DNA of 28,897 bases from positions 1-28,897 of the forward strand of contig JAZRJL010000020.1 of assembly GCA_045645805.1 (NCBI GenBank). The letters run 5' to 3'. Below are positions 1-8,554 of the stretch, one piece after another. The first letter of the stretch is position 1. The number at the start of each line of letters is the position of its first letter. A model generated the notes under the pieces. That model saw only the letters and a program-made list of their open reading frames with translations. It was not told the origin of the DNA and did no database searches. The stretch comes from SIG440 sp045645805 (lineage in GTDB: Bacteria; Bacillota; Clostridia; Monoglobales; Monoglobaceae). Both the position numbers and the translations under genes were made by a program.

Positions 1-1682
1 AGCGAGTTGTGCTTTCAAGGGAGATTTCTCTTGAAAATTTAAAGCGGATAAAGAAAGATACCAACGCCGAGCTTGAAATTTTCGGGCACGGTGCTCTTTG
101 TATGTGTTTTTCTGGTCAGTGTCTTATGAGCAGTATAATCGCAGGGCGTTCACGAAATCGTGGCAACTGTGCACAGCCCTGCAGACTTCCTTACAGCATA
201 AATAGTGGCTCAAAGAAAGCGTTTTATATGAGCCTTAAGGATTTGTGCAGTCTTAAATATATTGATAAAATGCAAAGTATGGGGATTACTTCCCTTAAAA
301 TTGAGGGAAGGATGAAAGGTCCGCTTTACGTTGCGGCAGTTGTTAAGACATACAGAAAATATATAGATAATCCGGGTGAAGTTGATGCAGCGGATATCAA
401 ACTTCTGGACAGCATATTTAATCGGGGCGGATTGACAGACGGATATCTGTCAAACAAAAAAGGTCCCCAAATGTTTGCATTTGACAAGCCGGATAATCCG
501 TATCTTAAAGAAACAGAAATTATAACAGAAGAATTATCGAAAATTATTAAATTGGAAAACAAGAAAATTACGGTTGAATGCAATATAAAAATTAAGCTTG
601 GCATGAAACCGGAAATTTATATAAAGAACAATGATTTCGGTGTCGGATATCAAGGGGACAGTGTTATACAACCGGCACAAAACAATCCATTGAATAAGGA
701 AAAGATAATTTCCTCAATAAACAAAACAGGTGGTACACCTTTTGAATTTTCAAATATTAATATTGATATTGATGAGGGTGTATTTTTACCGAAAAGTGAG
801 CTTAATGCATTAAGGCGAAATGTGTTTGAACTTTTTGAAAAGAGTTATGTAAAAAGCTTTAAACGGGAAAACTTTGATATAGATGAAAATGGTAAAATGG
901 AATATTTAAAACCTCAAACTACTGAATATGTTTGTGAAATTACTAAAATGGACCAGTTTGATGCAGTTAAAAATTTTCCGTTCAGGTTTTTCTTTATACC
1001 GTATTTTTTAATTTTGAAAAATAAAGATACGTTTGATGCTGTAAAGGAAAAGGTTATTATTGTATTACCTGCCGTTATGCAACAGAATGAAAGAGATGAT
1101 ATTGTCGGAACGGTAAAGCAACTTCTTGATGATGGGTATTATGCAGTTCAGGCAAATAATATAGCTGATACGGTTACATTTTATAGCTATAATATGGTTG
1201 GTGGTTTTAGACTGAACATTTTCAACAGCTCTGCACTTTTATTCTGCAAGAATCAAGGTATAACATCGGCGGAGGTTTCTCCCGAGCTTAATTTCAGGCA
1301 GCTTTCGGCAATGGAAAAGGCAATTCCCGTTCAAATAATGGTGTATGGAAGACTTCCCCTTATGGTAACAGAGAATTGTATTATAAAAAATAATGGAAAA
1401 TGTCCTTGTGATGGTGTAAATTCAATTACTGACCGTTTAGGTATGACCTTTCCTGTTATAAAAGACGGAGAAGCCTGCAGAAGTGTTGTTCTTAATTGTA
1501 AAAAAACATTTCTTTCAGCATATATGGATAAAATACACAGTGCAGGCGTAAATTATTTAAGGATGTATTTTACTGACGAAATAGCTTTGGAATGTTTGAA
1601 GATTTGTGAAAGCTTTTTTTATGATACCGGTTATCGTCCCGAGGATTTTACATCAGGTCATTTTGACAAGACGCTTAAATAA
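1..1682 (+). CDS. U32 family peptidase-like protein (RlhA-like), 5'-truncated by window
   Basis: The frame is open from the first base, so the N-terminus lies outside the window; the GTG at 9 is internal. Counting from that GTG, residues 23-41 match the U32 signature E-x-F-x2-G-[SA]-x-C-x4-G-x-C-x-x-S exactly, followed by a Cys cluster (NCAQPC) and the SLKIEGRMK segment. Around residues 235-275 there is a DUF3656-like stretch (GGTPFEF, then FLPKSELNALRR), which marks the long, two-domain subtype. Despite the family name, characterised members of this subtype act in RNA modification: E. coli RlhA (YdcP) is needed for 23S rRNA C2501 hydroxylation and TrhP relatives for tRNA 5-hydroxyuridine. 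The exact RNA target here is inference. It ends 14 bases before the next gene, so it is probably part of the operon running into maf. Confidence 0.85.
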   Translation, partial: RVVLSREISLENLKRIKKDTNAELEIFGHGALCMCFSGQCLMSSIIAGRSRNRGNCAQPCRLPYSINSGSKKAFYMSLKDLCSLKYIDKMQSMGITSLKIEGRMKGPLYVAAVVKTYRKYIDNPGEVDAADIKLLDSIFNRGGLTDGYLSNKKGPQMFAFDKPDNPYLKETEIITEELSKIIKLENKKITVECNIKIKLGMKPEIYIKNNDFGVGYQGDSVIQPAQNNPLNKEKIISSINKTGGTPFEFSNINIDIDEGVFLPKSELNALRRNVFELFEKSYVKSFKRENFDIDENGKMEYLKPQTTEYVCEITKMDQFDAVKNFPFRFFFIPYFLILKNKDTFDAVKEKVIIVLPAVMQQNERDDIVGTVKQLLDDGYYAVQANNIADTVTFYSYNMVGGFRLNIFNSSALLFCKNQGITSAEVSPELNFRQLSAMEKAIPVQIMVYGRLPLMVTENCIIKNNGKCPCDGVNSITDRLGMTFPVIKDGEACRSVVLNCKKTFLSAYMDKIHSAGVNYLRMYFTDEIALECLKICESFFYDTGYRPEDFTSGHFDKTLK

Positions 1683-1696
1683 GGATGGTGCAGGGA

Positions 1697-2080
1697 ATGA
1701 AGCTTTTTACAAAGGGTGATAAGGTTGTTGTTGCACTTGTTCTTTTAATTGCGATAGGGACTTATGCTGCATTTGCGACATTTATTGCGGATAAAAGTCC
1801 GGATTTTTTGCAGATTTTTGTTGACGGAGCTTTATATGCTTCGTACAACTTAAATGAGATAAAGGGCGAAAAGACGGTTGAAATATCTTCAACGTATGGT
1901 ACAAATACATTGAAATTTGATTCTGACGGGGCAGAAATGATTGAAACAAGCTGCCCTGATAAGACTGATATCCGATTAGGAAAGATAACTAAGTCCGGTC
2001 AGGTGATAATCTGTGCACCAAACAGGCTTATTGTAAGGCTGTCGGGCGGGGATGATAAAATTGACAAGGTGACCTATTGA
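1697..2080 (+). CDS. NusG domain II-containing membrane-anchored protein
   Basis: A 127-residue protein with one N-terminal membrane segment (about residues 9-27, hydrophobic from VVVALVLL to AAFATF) and a small all-beta domain after it. The ..IFVDGALYASYNL.. and later GQVIICAPNRLIVRL pattern is that of the NusG_II family of clostridial exported or anchored proteins. The start is placed at ATG 1697 (MKLFTKGDK), with AAGG/AGGGA upstream; the in-frame ATG at 1685 would add four residues and has no spaced ribosome site. The stop overlaps the next start as TGATG, so translation is probably coupled to the Gx-type membrane protein. The combination recurs widely in Clostridia, but its function is not established; I infer a domain facing outward or attached to the membrane rather than a transcription factor. 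Confidence 0.75.
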   Translation: MKLFTKGDKVVVALVLLIAIGTYAAFATFIADKSPDFLQIFVDGALYASYNLNEIKGEKTVEISSTYGTNTLKFDSDGAEMIETSCPDKTDIRLGKITKSGQVIICAPNRLIVRLSGGDDKIDKVTY

Positions 2081-2595
2081 TGAATAATAAATATACCTCT
2101 AGACAAATAGGACTTATGGCAGTTTTTATTGCAATTGGTCTTGTGCTTCAATATGTGGAAAACCAAATTCTGATTACACCGGTTCCGGGTGGGAAGCTTG
2201 GACTTTCCAACATTGTGACGATTATAAATATATTTGTATTTGGCGGCAGAAACGCATTACTTATTGCGGCGTTGCGCTCGTTTTTGGGCTCGATTATTAT
2301 GGGCGGTGCAATATCTGCAGTTTACAGTGTTTCAGGTGCAGTTTTATCAACAATAGCTATGTGGCTGATGAAAAAGTATCTTTATCCCAAGGTCAGCCTT
2401 GTGGGAATAAGCATTGCAGGGGCGTCGATACATAATATTACACAGCTTTTTGTGGCAGTAATTACCTATAAATCGATTTATGTTTTTTCATATCTGCCGC
2501 TTTTGTTGATTATTGCACTTTTATCAGGTACAGCTACCGGTTATTGTGCAAGCCTGTTTGCAAAGCGTATACTTAAGGAGAAGATTTTTAAATGA
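2080..2595 (+). CDS. Gx transporter family membrane protein (heptaprenyl diphosphate synthase component I-like)
   Basis: A 171-residue, very hydrophobic protein with about five membrane segments. The motif around residues 30-45 (PVPGGKLGLSNI) and the following glycine-rich segments (FGGRNALLIA, GSIIMGGAIS) are typical of the PF07456 'Hpre_diP_synt_I'/Gx transporter family. Annotations calling this family a subunit of heptaprenyl diphosphate synthase are doubtful; the fold resembles substrate-binding (S) components of ECF transporters, so transport of a small molecule is more likely, substrate unknown. The start is ATG 2080 with AAGGTGA seven bases upstream (TTG 2077 is also in frame). It overlaps the NusG-II gene by one base and maf by four (ATGA), so the three are almost certainly one transcript. 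Confidence 0.78.
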   Translation: MNNKYTSRQIGLMAVFIAIGLVLQYVENQILITPVPGGKLGLSNIVTIINIFVFGGRNALLIAALRSFLGSIIMGGAISAVYSVSGAVLSTIAMWLMKKYLYPKVSLVGISIAGASIHNITQLFVAVITYKSIYVFSYLPLLLIIALLSGTATGYCASLFAKRILKEKIFK

Positions 2596-3182
2596 AAAGA
2601 ATAATACTTGCTTCAAATTCACCAAGACGACGAGAACTTCTTGAAAATGTAGGGCTTAAATTTGAAATAATTCCTGATAATACACCTGAACCTATGGATG
2701 GCAGCCTGTCACCGTGGGAGACGGTTATGAGTCTTGCAAAATTCAAGGGTGACAATGTTGCGAAGTTGGTCGAGGGTGATGCTTTGATTATTTCGGCTGA
2801 TACCGTTGTTGCAGTAGATAATAAGATTTTGGGGAAGCCTGAAAATACAGATGATGCCTTTGAAATGTTGTCAAGATTAAGCGGTAAGGTGCATCACGTT
2901 TATACAGGCGTGTATGTAAGAGAAATTTCCAATAAAAAATCAGCAATTTTTTACGAAAAAACCGAAGTATGCTTTAAAAACCTTGACATAAATGAAATTA
3001 AAGATTATATTAATACTGGAGAGCCAATGGACAAAGCCGGAAGCTATGGCATACAAAACTTTGGCTCGTTGTTTGTTGAAAAGATAAATGGTGATTACTT
3101 CAATGTTGTGGGACTTCCCATTTGTCGTTTAGGTAAAGAACTTAAAGAGAATTTTGATATAGAATTCTTTAAAAATTTATAG
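2592..3182 (+). CDS. maf: Maf family nucleotide pyrophosphatase
   Basis: Complete 196-residue Maf protein, usual length. The N-terminal ILASNSPRRRELL motif, the SADTVV motif with the catalytic base Asp70, the GKPEN loop and the VHHVYTGV segment are all present. Maf enzymes hydrolyse non-canonical or modified (d)NTPs (dTTP/UTP or m7GTP, depending on subgroup) to the monophosphate plus pyrophosphate, and are linked to cell division arrest in Bacillus. A strong ribosome site (AAGGAGA at 2576) lies inside the end of the upstream gene and the start overlaps it as ATGA. The maf-mreB order is common in Firmicutes (often with radC between them; radC is absent here). Confidence 0.93.
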   Translation: MKRIILASNSPRRRELLENVGLKFEIIPDNTPEPMDGSLSPWETVMSLAKFKGDNVAKLVEGDALIISADTVVAVDNKILGKPENTDDAFEMLSRLSGKVHHVYTGVYVREISNKKSAIFYEKTEVCFKNLDINEIKDYINTGEPMDKAGSYGIQNFGSLFVEKINGDYFNVVGLPICRLGKELKENFDIEFFKNL

Positions 3183-3200
3183 AAAGAAGAGTGTTTTGAT

Positions 3201-4193
3201 ATGATTAACGAAATAGGAATAGACTTAGGAACCTCCAACACCATAATTTATCTTAAGGGTAAAGGTATTGTCGTGAACGAACCGACTGTTGTTGCAGTAA
3301 GCAAAGCAACCGGAAGAGTTCACTCAATAGGAAAAGAAGCAGGGGAAATGCTTGGCAGAACTCCGGGAGATATCCGTGCCCTTACGCCAATAAAAGAAGG
3401 GGTAATTGCTAATTTTGATATTACTGTTTCTCTGTTGAGACACTTTATTAAAAAAGCAGTCGGCTCGTCAATTCTCAAACCAAAGGCGGTTATTTGTATT
3501 CCGTCACATATTACTGATGTTGAAAAGCGTGCAGTAAGAGACGCAGTTCTTGCGGCAGGCGTGAAAGAGGTTTATCTTATAGAAAAATGTATGGCTGCGG
3601 CAATAGGTGCAGGAGTTGAGGTAAACCGACCTGTTGGTTCAATGGTTGTTGATATTGGTGGTGGTACAACTGAAATCGCTGTTGTTTCTCTTGGCGGTGT
3701 TGTTGCAACACAGAGTATTAATATAGCCGGACACGCTCTTGATAATGACATAATTCAGTTTATGAAGAAAAATCATAACCTTGTTATTGGTGATATTACT
3801 GCTGAGGATATAAAAAAGAATATTGGTTCAGCTTGTCCGCTTAAAGATGAGCTTTCTATGAGCATCAAGGGTCGTGACCTTGTTTCGGGTCTTCCTAAAA
3901 CCATTACCGTAAATTCAGCGGAAATTCGAGAGGCGTTTCAGGAAAGTCTTTCAGCGATAATTGATGGTATTAAATCTGTTCTTGAAAAGACTCCTCCCGA
4001 GCTTGCAGCTGATATTTTTGAATCGGGAATTGTTATGACCGGTGGAGGTTCAATTCTTAAAGGCCTTGGCAGACTTATCAACGTACATACCGAGATTCCG
4101 ATTTTTATTGCGGAATCGCCGGCAGAATGCGTTGCAATTGGTGCGGGCAAAGCTCTTGAGGGCATTAAAAGCTTAAGAGGAGTTTTAAACTGA
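3201..4193 (+). CDS. mreB: Rod shape-determining protein MreB
   Basis: Complete 330-residue bacterial actin homologue. Phosphate-binding loop 1 is GIDLGTSNT (residues 6-14), phosphate loop 2 is DIGGGTTE (151-158), and the adenosine motif MTGGGSILKGL is near residue 280. MreB polymerises as membrane-bound filaments that organise the elongasome (MreC, MreD, PBP2, RodA) for cylindrical peptidoglycan synthesis. It follows maf by 18 bases and leads mreC, mreD and the class B PBP. The sequence suits MreB/Mbl equally; the gene order with mreC and mreD favours MreB. Confidence 0.97.
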   Translation: MINEIGIDLGTSNTIIYLKGKGIVVNEPTVVAVSKATGRVHSIGKEAGEMLGRTPGDIRALTPIKEGVIANFDITVSLLRHFIKKAVGSSILKPKAVICIPSHITDVEKRAVRDAVLAAGVKEVYLIEKCMAAAIGAGVEVNRPVGSMVVDIGGGTTEIAVVSLGGVVATQSINIAGHALDNDIIQFMKKNHNLVIGDITAEDIKKNIGSACPLKDELSMSIKGRDLVSGLPKTITVNSAEIREAFQESLSAIIDGIKSVLEKTPPELAADIFESGIVMTGGGSILKGLGRLINVHTEIPIFIAESPAECVAIGAGKALEGIKSLRGVLN

Positions 4194-4226
4194 TTTAACT
4201 AAAATTTTTGAGAGGAGACACTTATT

Positions 4227-5063
4227 TTGCGTAAGGTCTTTAAAAATAAAGCTGCTTTCTGGCTTGTTGTGACCGTGATGATTATAAGCGTTGCAATAGG
4301 AATTTTAAATGCCGCAAAATCCGAGGTTACGTTTTTGGAAAACGGAATAGAGATTATAATTACGCCGGTTCAAAAACTGTTTACCAATATGGGGAATGGA
4401 ATTTCGGGTTTCTTTGGGTACTTTTCAAACAAGCAGAAGCTGCACGAGGAAATTGATGCCCTTAAGAACGAAAACGAACAGCTTAAACAGCAGCTTGCTG
4501 AAAACGAGCTTAGCAGTCTTGAAAATACTGAACTGCGAAAGCTTTTGAATATGAAAAAAAGCAATACGGAGTTTGAACTTTCTGCAGCCCAGATAATTGC
4601 ACGTGACCCGTCAAACTGGTACAATACATTTACAATTGACAAGGGTGCGGCAGACGGCATTGCTCTTAATCAGCCTGTTATATCGGGTGGCAATGCTTTG
4701 GTTGGCAGAATTTGTGAGGTAGGTACAACCTGGTCAAAGGTCACTTTGTTGACAGATGCCGAACACGCAGCGGGAGCACTTGTTTCCCGTACAAGTGAAT
4801 ATGGTATCTGTGAGGGTGACGGAAGTCCCTCTGCAGATAACTGCAGGCTTAGCTTTGTTTCAAAAAATGCGAATATAATCGTAGGTGATACAGTTGTGAC
4901 TTCGGGGCTTGGTGGTATTTACCCCAAAGGACTTATTATAGGTAAAATTCAAAAGATAAGGCCTGATATTCAGGGCATTTCACAGTATGCAATTATAAGC
5001 CCCGAGGCTGATTTTAAAAATATGAAGGCTGTATTTGTAATTCTTAATGCCAATGACATTTAA
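4227..5063 (+). CDS. mreC: Rod shape-determining protein MreC
   Basis: A 278-residue protein with one N-terminal membrane segment (about residues 9-28), a Glu/Gln/Lys/Leu-rich coiled coil (about 70-108) and a C-terminal double beta-barrel domain (IARDPSNWYNTFTIDKG, then GLVGRI-like and TSGLGGIYPKGL motifs) typical of MreC. MreC connects MreB on the inside to PBP2 on the outside and activates it. The start is a TTG at 4227 with GAGAGGAG placed 8-9 bases upstream; no ATG or GTG lies between the ribosome site and the membrane segment, so the TTG start is the best choice. It sits 33 bases after mreB and 41 before mreD. Confidence 0.95.
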   Translation: MRKVFKNKAAFWLVVTVMIISVAIGILNAAKSEVTFLENGIEIIITPVQKLFTNMGNGISGFFGYFSNKQKLHEEIDALKNENEQLKQQLAENELSSLENTELRKLLNMKKSNTEFELSAAQIIARDPSNWYNTFTIDKGAADGIALNQPVISGGNALVGRICEVGTTWSKVTLLTDAEHAAGALVSRTSEYGICEGDGSPSADNCRLSFVSKNANIIVGDTVVTSGLGGIYPKGLIIGKIQKIRPDIQGISQYAIISPEADFKNMKAVFVILNANDI

Positions 5064-5104
5064 AATTTAGTACAATAGTCAATAGAAAGGAAGGGGAATG
5101 TCAA

Positions 5105-5611
5105 ATGAAGTATTTATTTCATGGAGCATTTCTGTTCCTTTTTTCAGTAATACAACCAACCATTTTGGGGAAATTTGAAATATTTGGAGCAAAGCCGAGT
5201 CTTTTTCTCGTATATATTATTGTTGTAAGTTTTTTTTGTAATCGCAAAGAAGGTATGACAATCGGCTTTGTTTTTGGTTTTATTTTTGATTTGCTTATAG
5301 GCAGAGTTCTTGGCCTTAATGCGGTTTTAATGCTGCTTCTTTCGTATTTTATATCCCGCTTTTGCGAGAAGGTTATCAGCAAAAACAATTTTTTAATTGT
5401 AGCAGGATTTACGATTATTGCAACATTTTTCTATGAGCTTGTTTATTATATAATTGCATATCTTGGCGACCTTGAGTTTAAAACTGCATTTGTCAGAATT
5501 TTATTACCGGAAATTTTAAGTAATATGATTTTTTCGGCGTTTATTTATTTTATTGTAAAAAAGTGTTTGATTAAACACATCAACCCCCTACCCCCAATCT
5601 TGGGGGATTAA
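5105..5611 (+). CDS. mreD: Rod shape-determining protein MreD
   Basis: A 168-residue polytopic membrane protein with about five hydrophobic segments and the motif KPSLFLVYIIVVSFF followed by GFVFGFIFDLLIGRVLG, typical of MreD. It is the integral membrane scaffold of the elongasome. The ribosome site GAAAGGAAGGGG lies just ahead of ATG 5105. The last ten residues (from HINPLPP to GD) are encoded by a C-run/G-run palindrome and do not look like a normal MreD tail; the gene may have been extended into a dispersed repeat at its 3' end. The core is intact. Confidence 0.92.
   Translation: MKYLFHGAFLFLFSVIQPTILGKFEIFGAKPSLFLVYIIVVSFFCNRKEGMTIGFVFGFIFDLLIGRVLGLNAVLMLLLSYFISRFCEKVISKNNFLIVAGFTIIATFFYELVYYIIAYLGDLEFKTAFVRILLPEILSNMIFSAFIYFIVKKCLIKHINPLPPILGD
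5591..5606 (+). repeat. C5/G5 hairpin at the end of mreD
   Basis: CCCCCA-ATCT-TGGGGG forms a six-pair GC-rich stem with a four-base loop, within the last codons of mreD and just before its stop. It is not followed by a T tract, so it is not a classical terminator. It may be the end of a small dispersed palindromic element (see the 5630-5664 hairpin). Copy number elsewhere in the genome is unknown. Confidence 0.5.
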
Positions 5612-5629
5612 GGTACACTTTATTTGTAA

Positions 5630-5664
5630 TTTAGGAATTATAACGGAATGTTATAATTCCTAAA
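5630..5664 (+). repeat. Perfect 15-bp palindrome between mreD and PBP2
   Basis: Bases 5630-5644 pair without mismatch with 5650-5664 around a GGAAT loop. The core arm reads TAGGAATTATAAC. It is followed by an A-rich stretch and a second, shorter hairpin (AAAGCTT 5673-5679 with AAGCTTT 5685-5691). Neither arm is followed by a U-run, so processing site, mRNA stabiliser or repeat element are more likely than terminator. The hairpins end 12 bases before the PBP2 GTG start. Confidence 0.6.
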
Positions 5665-5703
5665 AGATAAAAAAAGCTTCAAAAAAGCTTTGGAATAATA
5701 CGG

Positions 5704-7746
5704 GTGAAGGTATTGGATAGAAGGATAATCAAAAGCAGAATTACGTTAATATACATTATTCTGGTGGTTTTTACCGTTCTTTGCGTTGCACGACTTTTTA
5801 ATCTTCAGATTGTAAATGGTGACGAATACAAGGAGATGGCTGAAAACCGCCTTGTTCGTGCGTGTACAATTAAAGCACCACGGGGTGAAATTACTGACAG
5901 ATACGGGGTTCCGCTTGTTACAAACAGTATGGGTTATTATATAATAATTCATAGTGTAGACAAAAAAAACACAACGCTTAATGAAACAATAAGTTCTTTA
6001 ATTGATATTTGTGAAGCGGATAATGTCAAATATTTTGATGAATTTCCAATCACTAAAGCACCGTATACATTTACATTTGATGGTGAAGAAAAGTCAGAAA
6101 AAATTGCTAAATGGAAAAAGAGCAATGACCTGAAAAAATTTGAAACCCCTGAGGAAATAATGAATTATTATTTCGATGAATATGATATATCCGAGCATTA
6201 CTCTTCTGAACGTGCAAGGAATATTGTTGCTGTGCGATATACAATGGAAATGAAAAATTTCAGTGTAATGAATCCGTATACTTTTGCAAATGATATTGAA
6301 ATGGATACTGTCCAAAAGATAAAGGAACGCTCGTTTCAGCTTAAGGGTGTAAGTGTTGAAATCGAGCCTGTGCGTGAATATCCTTTCGGGTCAATGGCTG
6401 CACATATTTTGGGCAGAACGGATATAATCTACAAGGAAGAATATGACAAGCTTAAAGAGCAAGGCTATGGAATGAACGATATAATCGGTAAAGACGGGCT
6501 TGAGAAGGTTCTTGAAAAATATCTTAAGGGAAAAGACGGATATAAGCGTGTTGAACAGACAAAAACGGGTACAGTTTCACAGACGGTTACGGTTAAAGAG
6601 GCTGAAACAGAAAATTATGCTGTGCTTACAATAGATGCCGGACTTCAGCAGGTTGCAGAACGTGCTCTTGCCAAAAGCATTGTTGATGCACGGGGTGACA
6701 AAGGTTTTGACTGTTTCAGCGGTGCTGCTGTTGCTGTTGAGATTTCTACGGGTGATGTTTTGTCTATGGTTTCACTTCCTGATTATCATCCTGATGACTA
6801 TACAAGACTATATAATGAACTTTTTAATGACCCCCATAATCCGTTTTTTAACCGTGCACTTGACGGTGCATATACACCGGGTTCAACTTTTAAACCTCTT
6901 ACTGCTATTGCGGCACTTGAGGAGGGGATAATCAAACCTACTGAAAAGCTTGAGGATAAGGGTGTTTATAAATACTATGCACCATCTTATCAGCCAACCT
7001 GCCTTATTTGGAAGAATACAGGTAAAACACATGGAATGATAAATGTTTCAGAGGCGATAGGTGTTTCCTGCAACTATTTCTTTTATGATGTAGGAAGACG
7101 TCTTACCATTGATACTCTGGAAAAATATGCTCACAGATTTGGTCTTGGTGAAAAGACAGGGATTGAGCTTTCTGAATCTCAGGGTATTGTTGCAGGTCCT
7201 ACGTATCGTGAAAAGCTTGATATGGAGTGGTATCCCGGAGATACACTTCAGGCAGCAATAGGCCAGTCGGATAATATGTATACACCTGCTCAGCTTGCAA
7301 GCTATGTAAGCACAATTTTGAACAAAGGAAACCGCTATGCACTGAGATTGGTTAAAGAAGTACGCAGCTATAAAAATGGTGAAATAGTTTACAAAAACGA
7401 GCCAAAGGTTATTTCTCAAACCGATATTTCTGATTCAACACTTGCTGCTGTGAAGGATGGAATGCGGCGTGTTACCGAGGATGGTACGGCAAAGGCTGTA
7501 TTTGAGGATTTTCCTGTTTCAGTAGGAGGAAAAACAGGTACGGCAGAGGTGGGCAGAGGCAGTGATACTGTTCTTTTTGTAGGCTTTGCACCATATGACA
7601 ATCCTCAAATTGCTGTTGCTGTTGTTCTTGAACATGGTGCAACCAGCCGTTATGCAGCTCAGGTTGCCAGAGCAATGTTTGAACATCATCTTGGACTTTC
7701 AACTGTTTCGGATGATGTTTTGGAGGTTAACACGCTTTTGAAATAG
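5704..7746 (+). CDS. Penicillin-binding protein 2 (class B transpeptidase, MrdA/PbpA-like)
   Basis: Complete 680-residue class B PBP. There is a membrane anchor at about residues 13-33, a PBP dimerisation domain (RGEITDRYG near 60, then a long insertion-rich pedestal to about 300) and a C-terminal transpeptidase with the three active-site motifs: S394-T-F-K397, S455-C-N457 and K610-T-G-T613. It cross-links elongation peptidoglycan in the periplasm-like space with the Mre complex and a SEDS glycosyltransferase. No PASTA repeats follow, which argues against a SpoVD/PBP2x assignment. The start is uncertain: GTG 5704 has no clear Shine-Dalgarno, and GAAGG lies too close to an alternative TTG at 5713. 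Translation may depend on the hairpins just upstream or on coupling to mreD. Confidence 0.93.
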   Translation: MKVLDRRIIKSRITLIYIILVVFTVLCVARLFNLQIVNGDEYKEMAENRLVRACTIKAPRGEITDRYGVPLVTNSMGYYIIIHSVDKKNTTLNETISSLIDICEADNVKYFDEFPITKAPYTFTFDGEEKSEKIAKWKKSNDLKKFETPEEIMNYYFDEYDISEHYSSERARNIVAVRYTMEMKNFSVMNPYTFANDIEMDTVQKIKERSFQLKGVSVEIEPVREYPFGSMAAHILGRTDIIYKEEYDKLKEQGYGMNDIIGKDGLEKVLEKYLKGKDGYKRVEQTKTGTVSQTVTVKEAETENYAVLTIDAGLQQVAERALAKSIVDARGDKGFDCFSGAAVAVEISTGDVLSMVSLPDYHPDDYTRLYNELFNDPHNPFFNRALDGAYTPGSTFKPLTAIAALEEGIIKPTEKLEDKGVYKYYAPSYQPTCLIWKNTGKTHGMINVSEAIGVSCNYFFYDVGRRLTIDTLEKYAHRFGLGEKTGIELSESQGIVAGPTYREKLDMEWYPGDTLQAAIGQSDNMYTPAQLASYVSTILNKGNRYALRLVKEVRSYKNGEIVYKNEPKVISQTDISDSTLAAVKDGMRRVTEDGTAKAVFEDFPVSVGGKTGTAEVGRGSDTVLFVGFAPYDNPQIAVAVVLEHGATSRYAAQVARAMFEHHLGLSTVSDDVLEVNTLLK

Positions 7747-7798
7747 TTTAAGGTTTATGGGGTTAGATGACCCTTGGCTTAAAAGAAAGGATAGTTTT

Positions 7799-8482
7799 AT
7801 GAAAACCGAATCAATTTCCCTTAAGTTGTATAAAGAAGGTATGGTGGTTTACCTTAATGAAGAACTGCCTTTTGATGCGTTAAAGGCTCTTGTGTGTGAT
7901 AAATTTGCCAAATCACAAAATTTCTTTAAGGGTCTTACTCTTAAAGTGGGCTTTATAGGGCAGGAACTTGACAGTGAGCAATGCGGTGAACTTATTGAAG
8001 CAATTTCCTCGGCTATTGAATGTAAGGCTGTATTGTGGGAGAATCCACAACCGATTGAAGAGAAAGAGGAAAGCAAAGAAGCGGTGGAGCTTTCGGGCGA
8101 GCAGATTTTGGAAAATTCATTCAAGATTTCTCTTGAGGACGAGTACACAAAGTTTTATACCAAAACAATTCGTTCAGGGCAGCTTCTTGAATCCAGCGGA
8201 AACATTGTTGTTATCGGTGATGTAAATCCAGGCGCCGAGCTTGTTGCTGCAGGAAATATTGTTATTATGGGTACGGTAAAGGGTACAGTTCATGCCGGTG
8301 CAAAAGGAAATCGTGAGGCGATTGTAGCGGCACTTAATCTTTTGCCCACGCAGCTTAGAATTGCAGATGTAATAACCCGCTCACCCGATGAGGCAGAGAC
8401 TGTTCATGGACTTACTCCGGAGATTGCATATATAAAAGAAGACAGGATTTACATTGAAGAAATTTTGCAAAAACGTAAATAA
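7799..8482 (+). CDS. minC: Septum site-determining protein MinC
   Basis: A 227-residue MinC when started at ATG 7799, which has AGAAAGGA seven bases upstream; a longer in-frame ATG at 7757 has no ribosome site and adds 14 unrelated residues. The N-terminal domain (about 1-100) is the FtsZ-polymer inhibitor, a Glu-rich linker follows, and the C-terminal right-handed beta-helix shows the diagnostic RSGQ motif and repeated glycine turns (GNIVVIGDVNPGAE, GNIVIMGTVKG). MinC blocks Z-ring assembly at the poles and is brought to the membrane by MinD, the next gene but one promoter away. Confidence 0.94.
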   Translation: MKTESISLKLYKEGMVVYLNEELPFDALKALVCDKFAKSQNFFKGLTLKVGFIGQELDSEQCGELIEAISSAIECKAVLWENPQPIEEKEESKEAVELSGEQILENSFKISLEDEYTKFYTKTIRSGQLLESSGNIVVIGDVNPGAELVAAGNIVIMGTVKGTVHAGAKGNREAIVAALNLLPTQLRIADVITRSPDEAETVHGLTPEIAYIKEDRIYIEEILQKRK

Positions 8483-8486
8483 TATT

Positions 8487-8515
8487 TTGACATTTTTCTT
8501 GTTTTGTGTTAAAAT
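8487..8515 (+). promoter_or_regulatory. Sigma-A type promoter upstream of minD
   Basis: TTGACA at 8487-8492, a 17-base spacer and TAAAAT at 8510-8515, starting four bases after the minC stop. It would give a short leader of about 30 bases to the GGAGG ribosome site of minD. It allows minD-minE-mgsA to be expressed apart from the upstream shape genes. Confidence 0.8.
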
Positions 8516-8554
8516 AACTTAGATATATATTTGTTTATATATGGAGGTATTATA

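Noticed and set aside
5704..7746. PBP as SpoVD or PBP2x
   Set aside because: No PASTA domains at the C-terminus, and the place after mreBCD fits the elongation PBP2.
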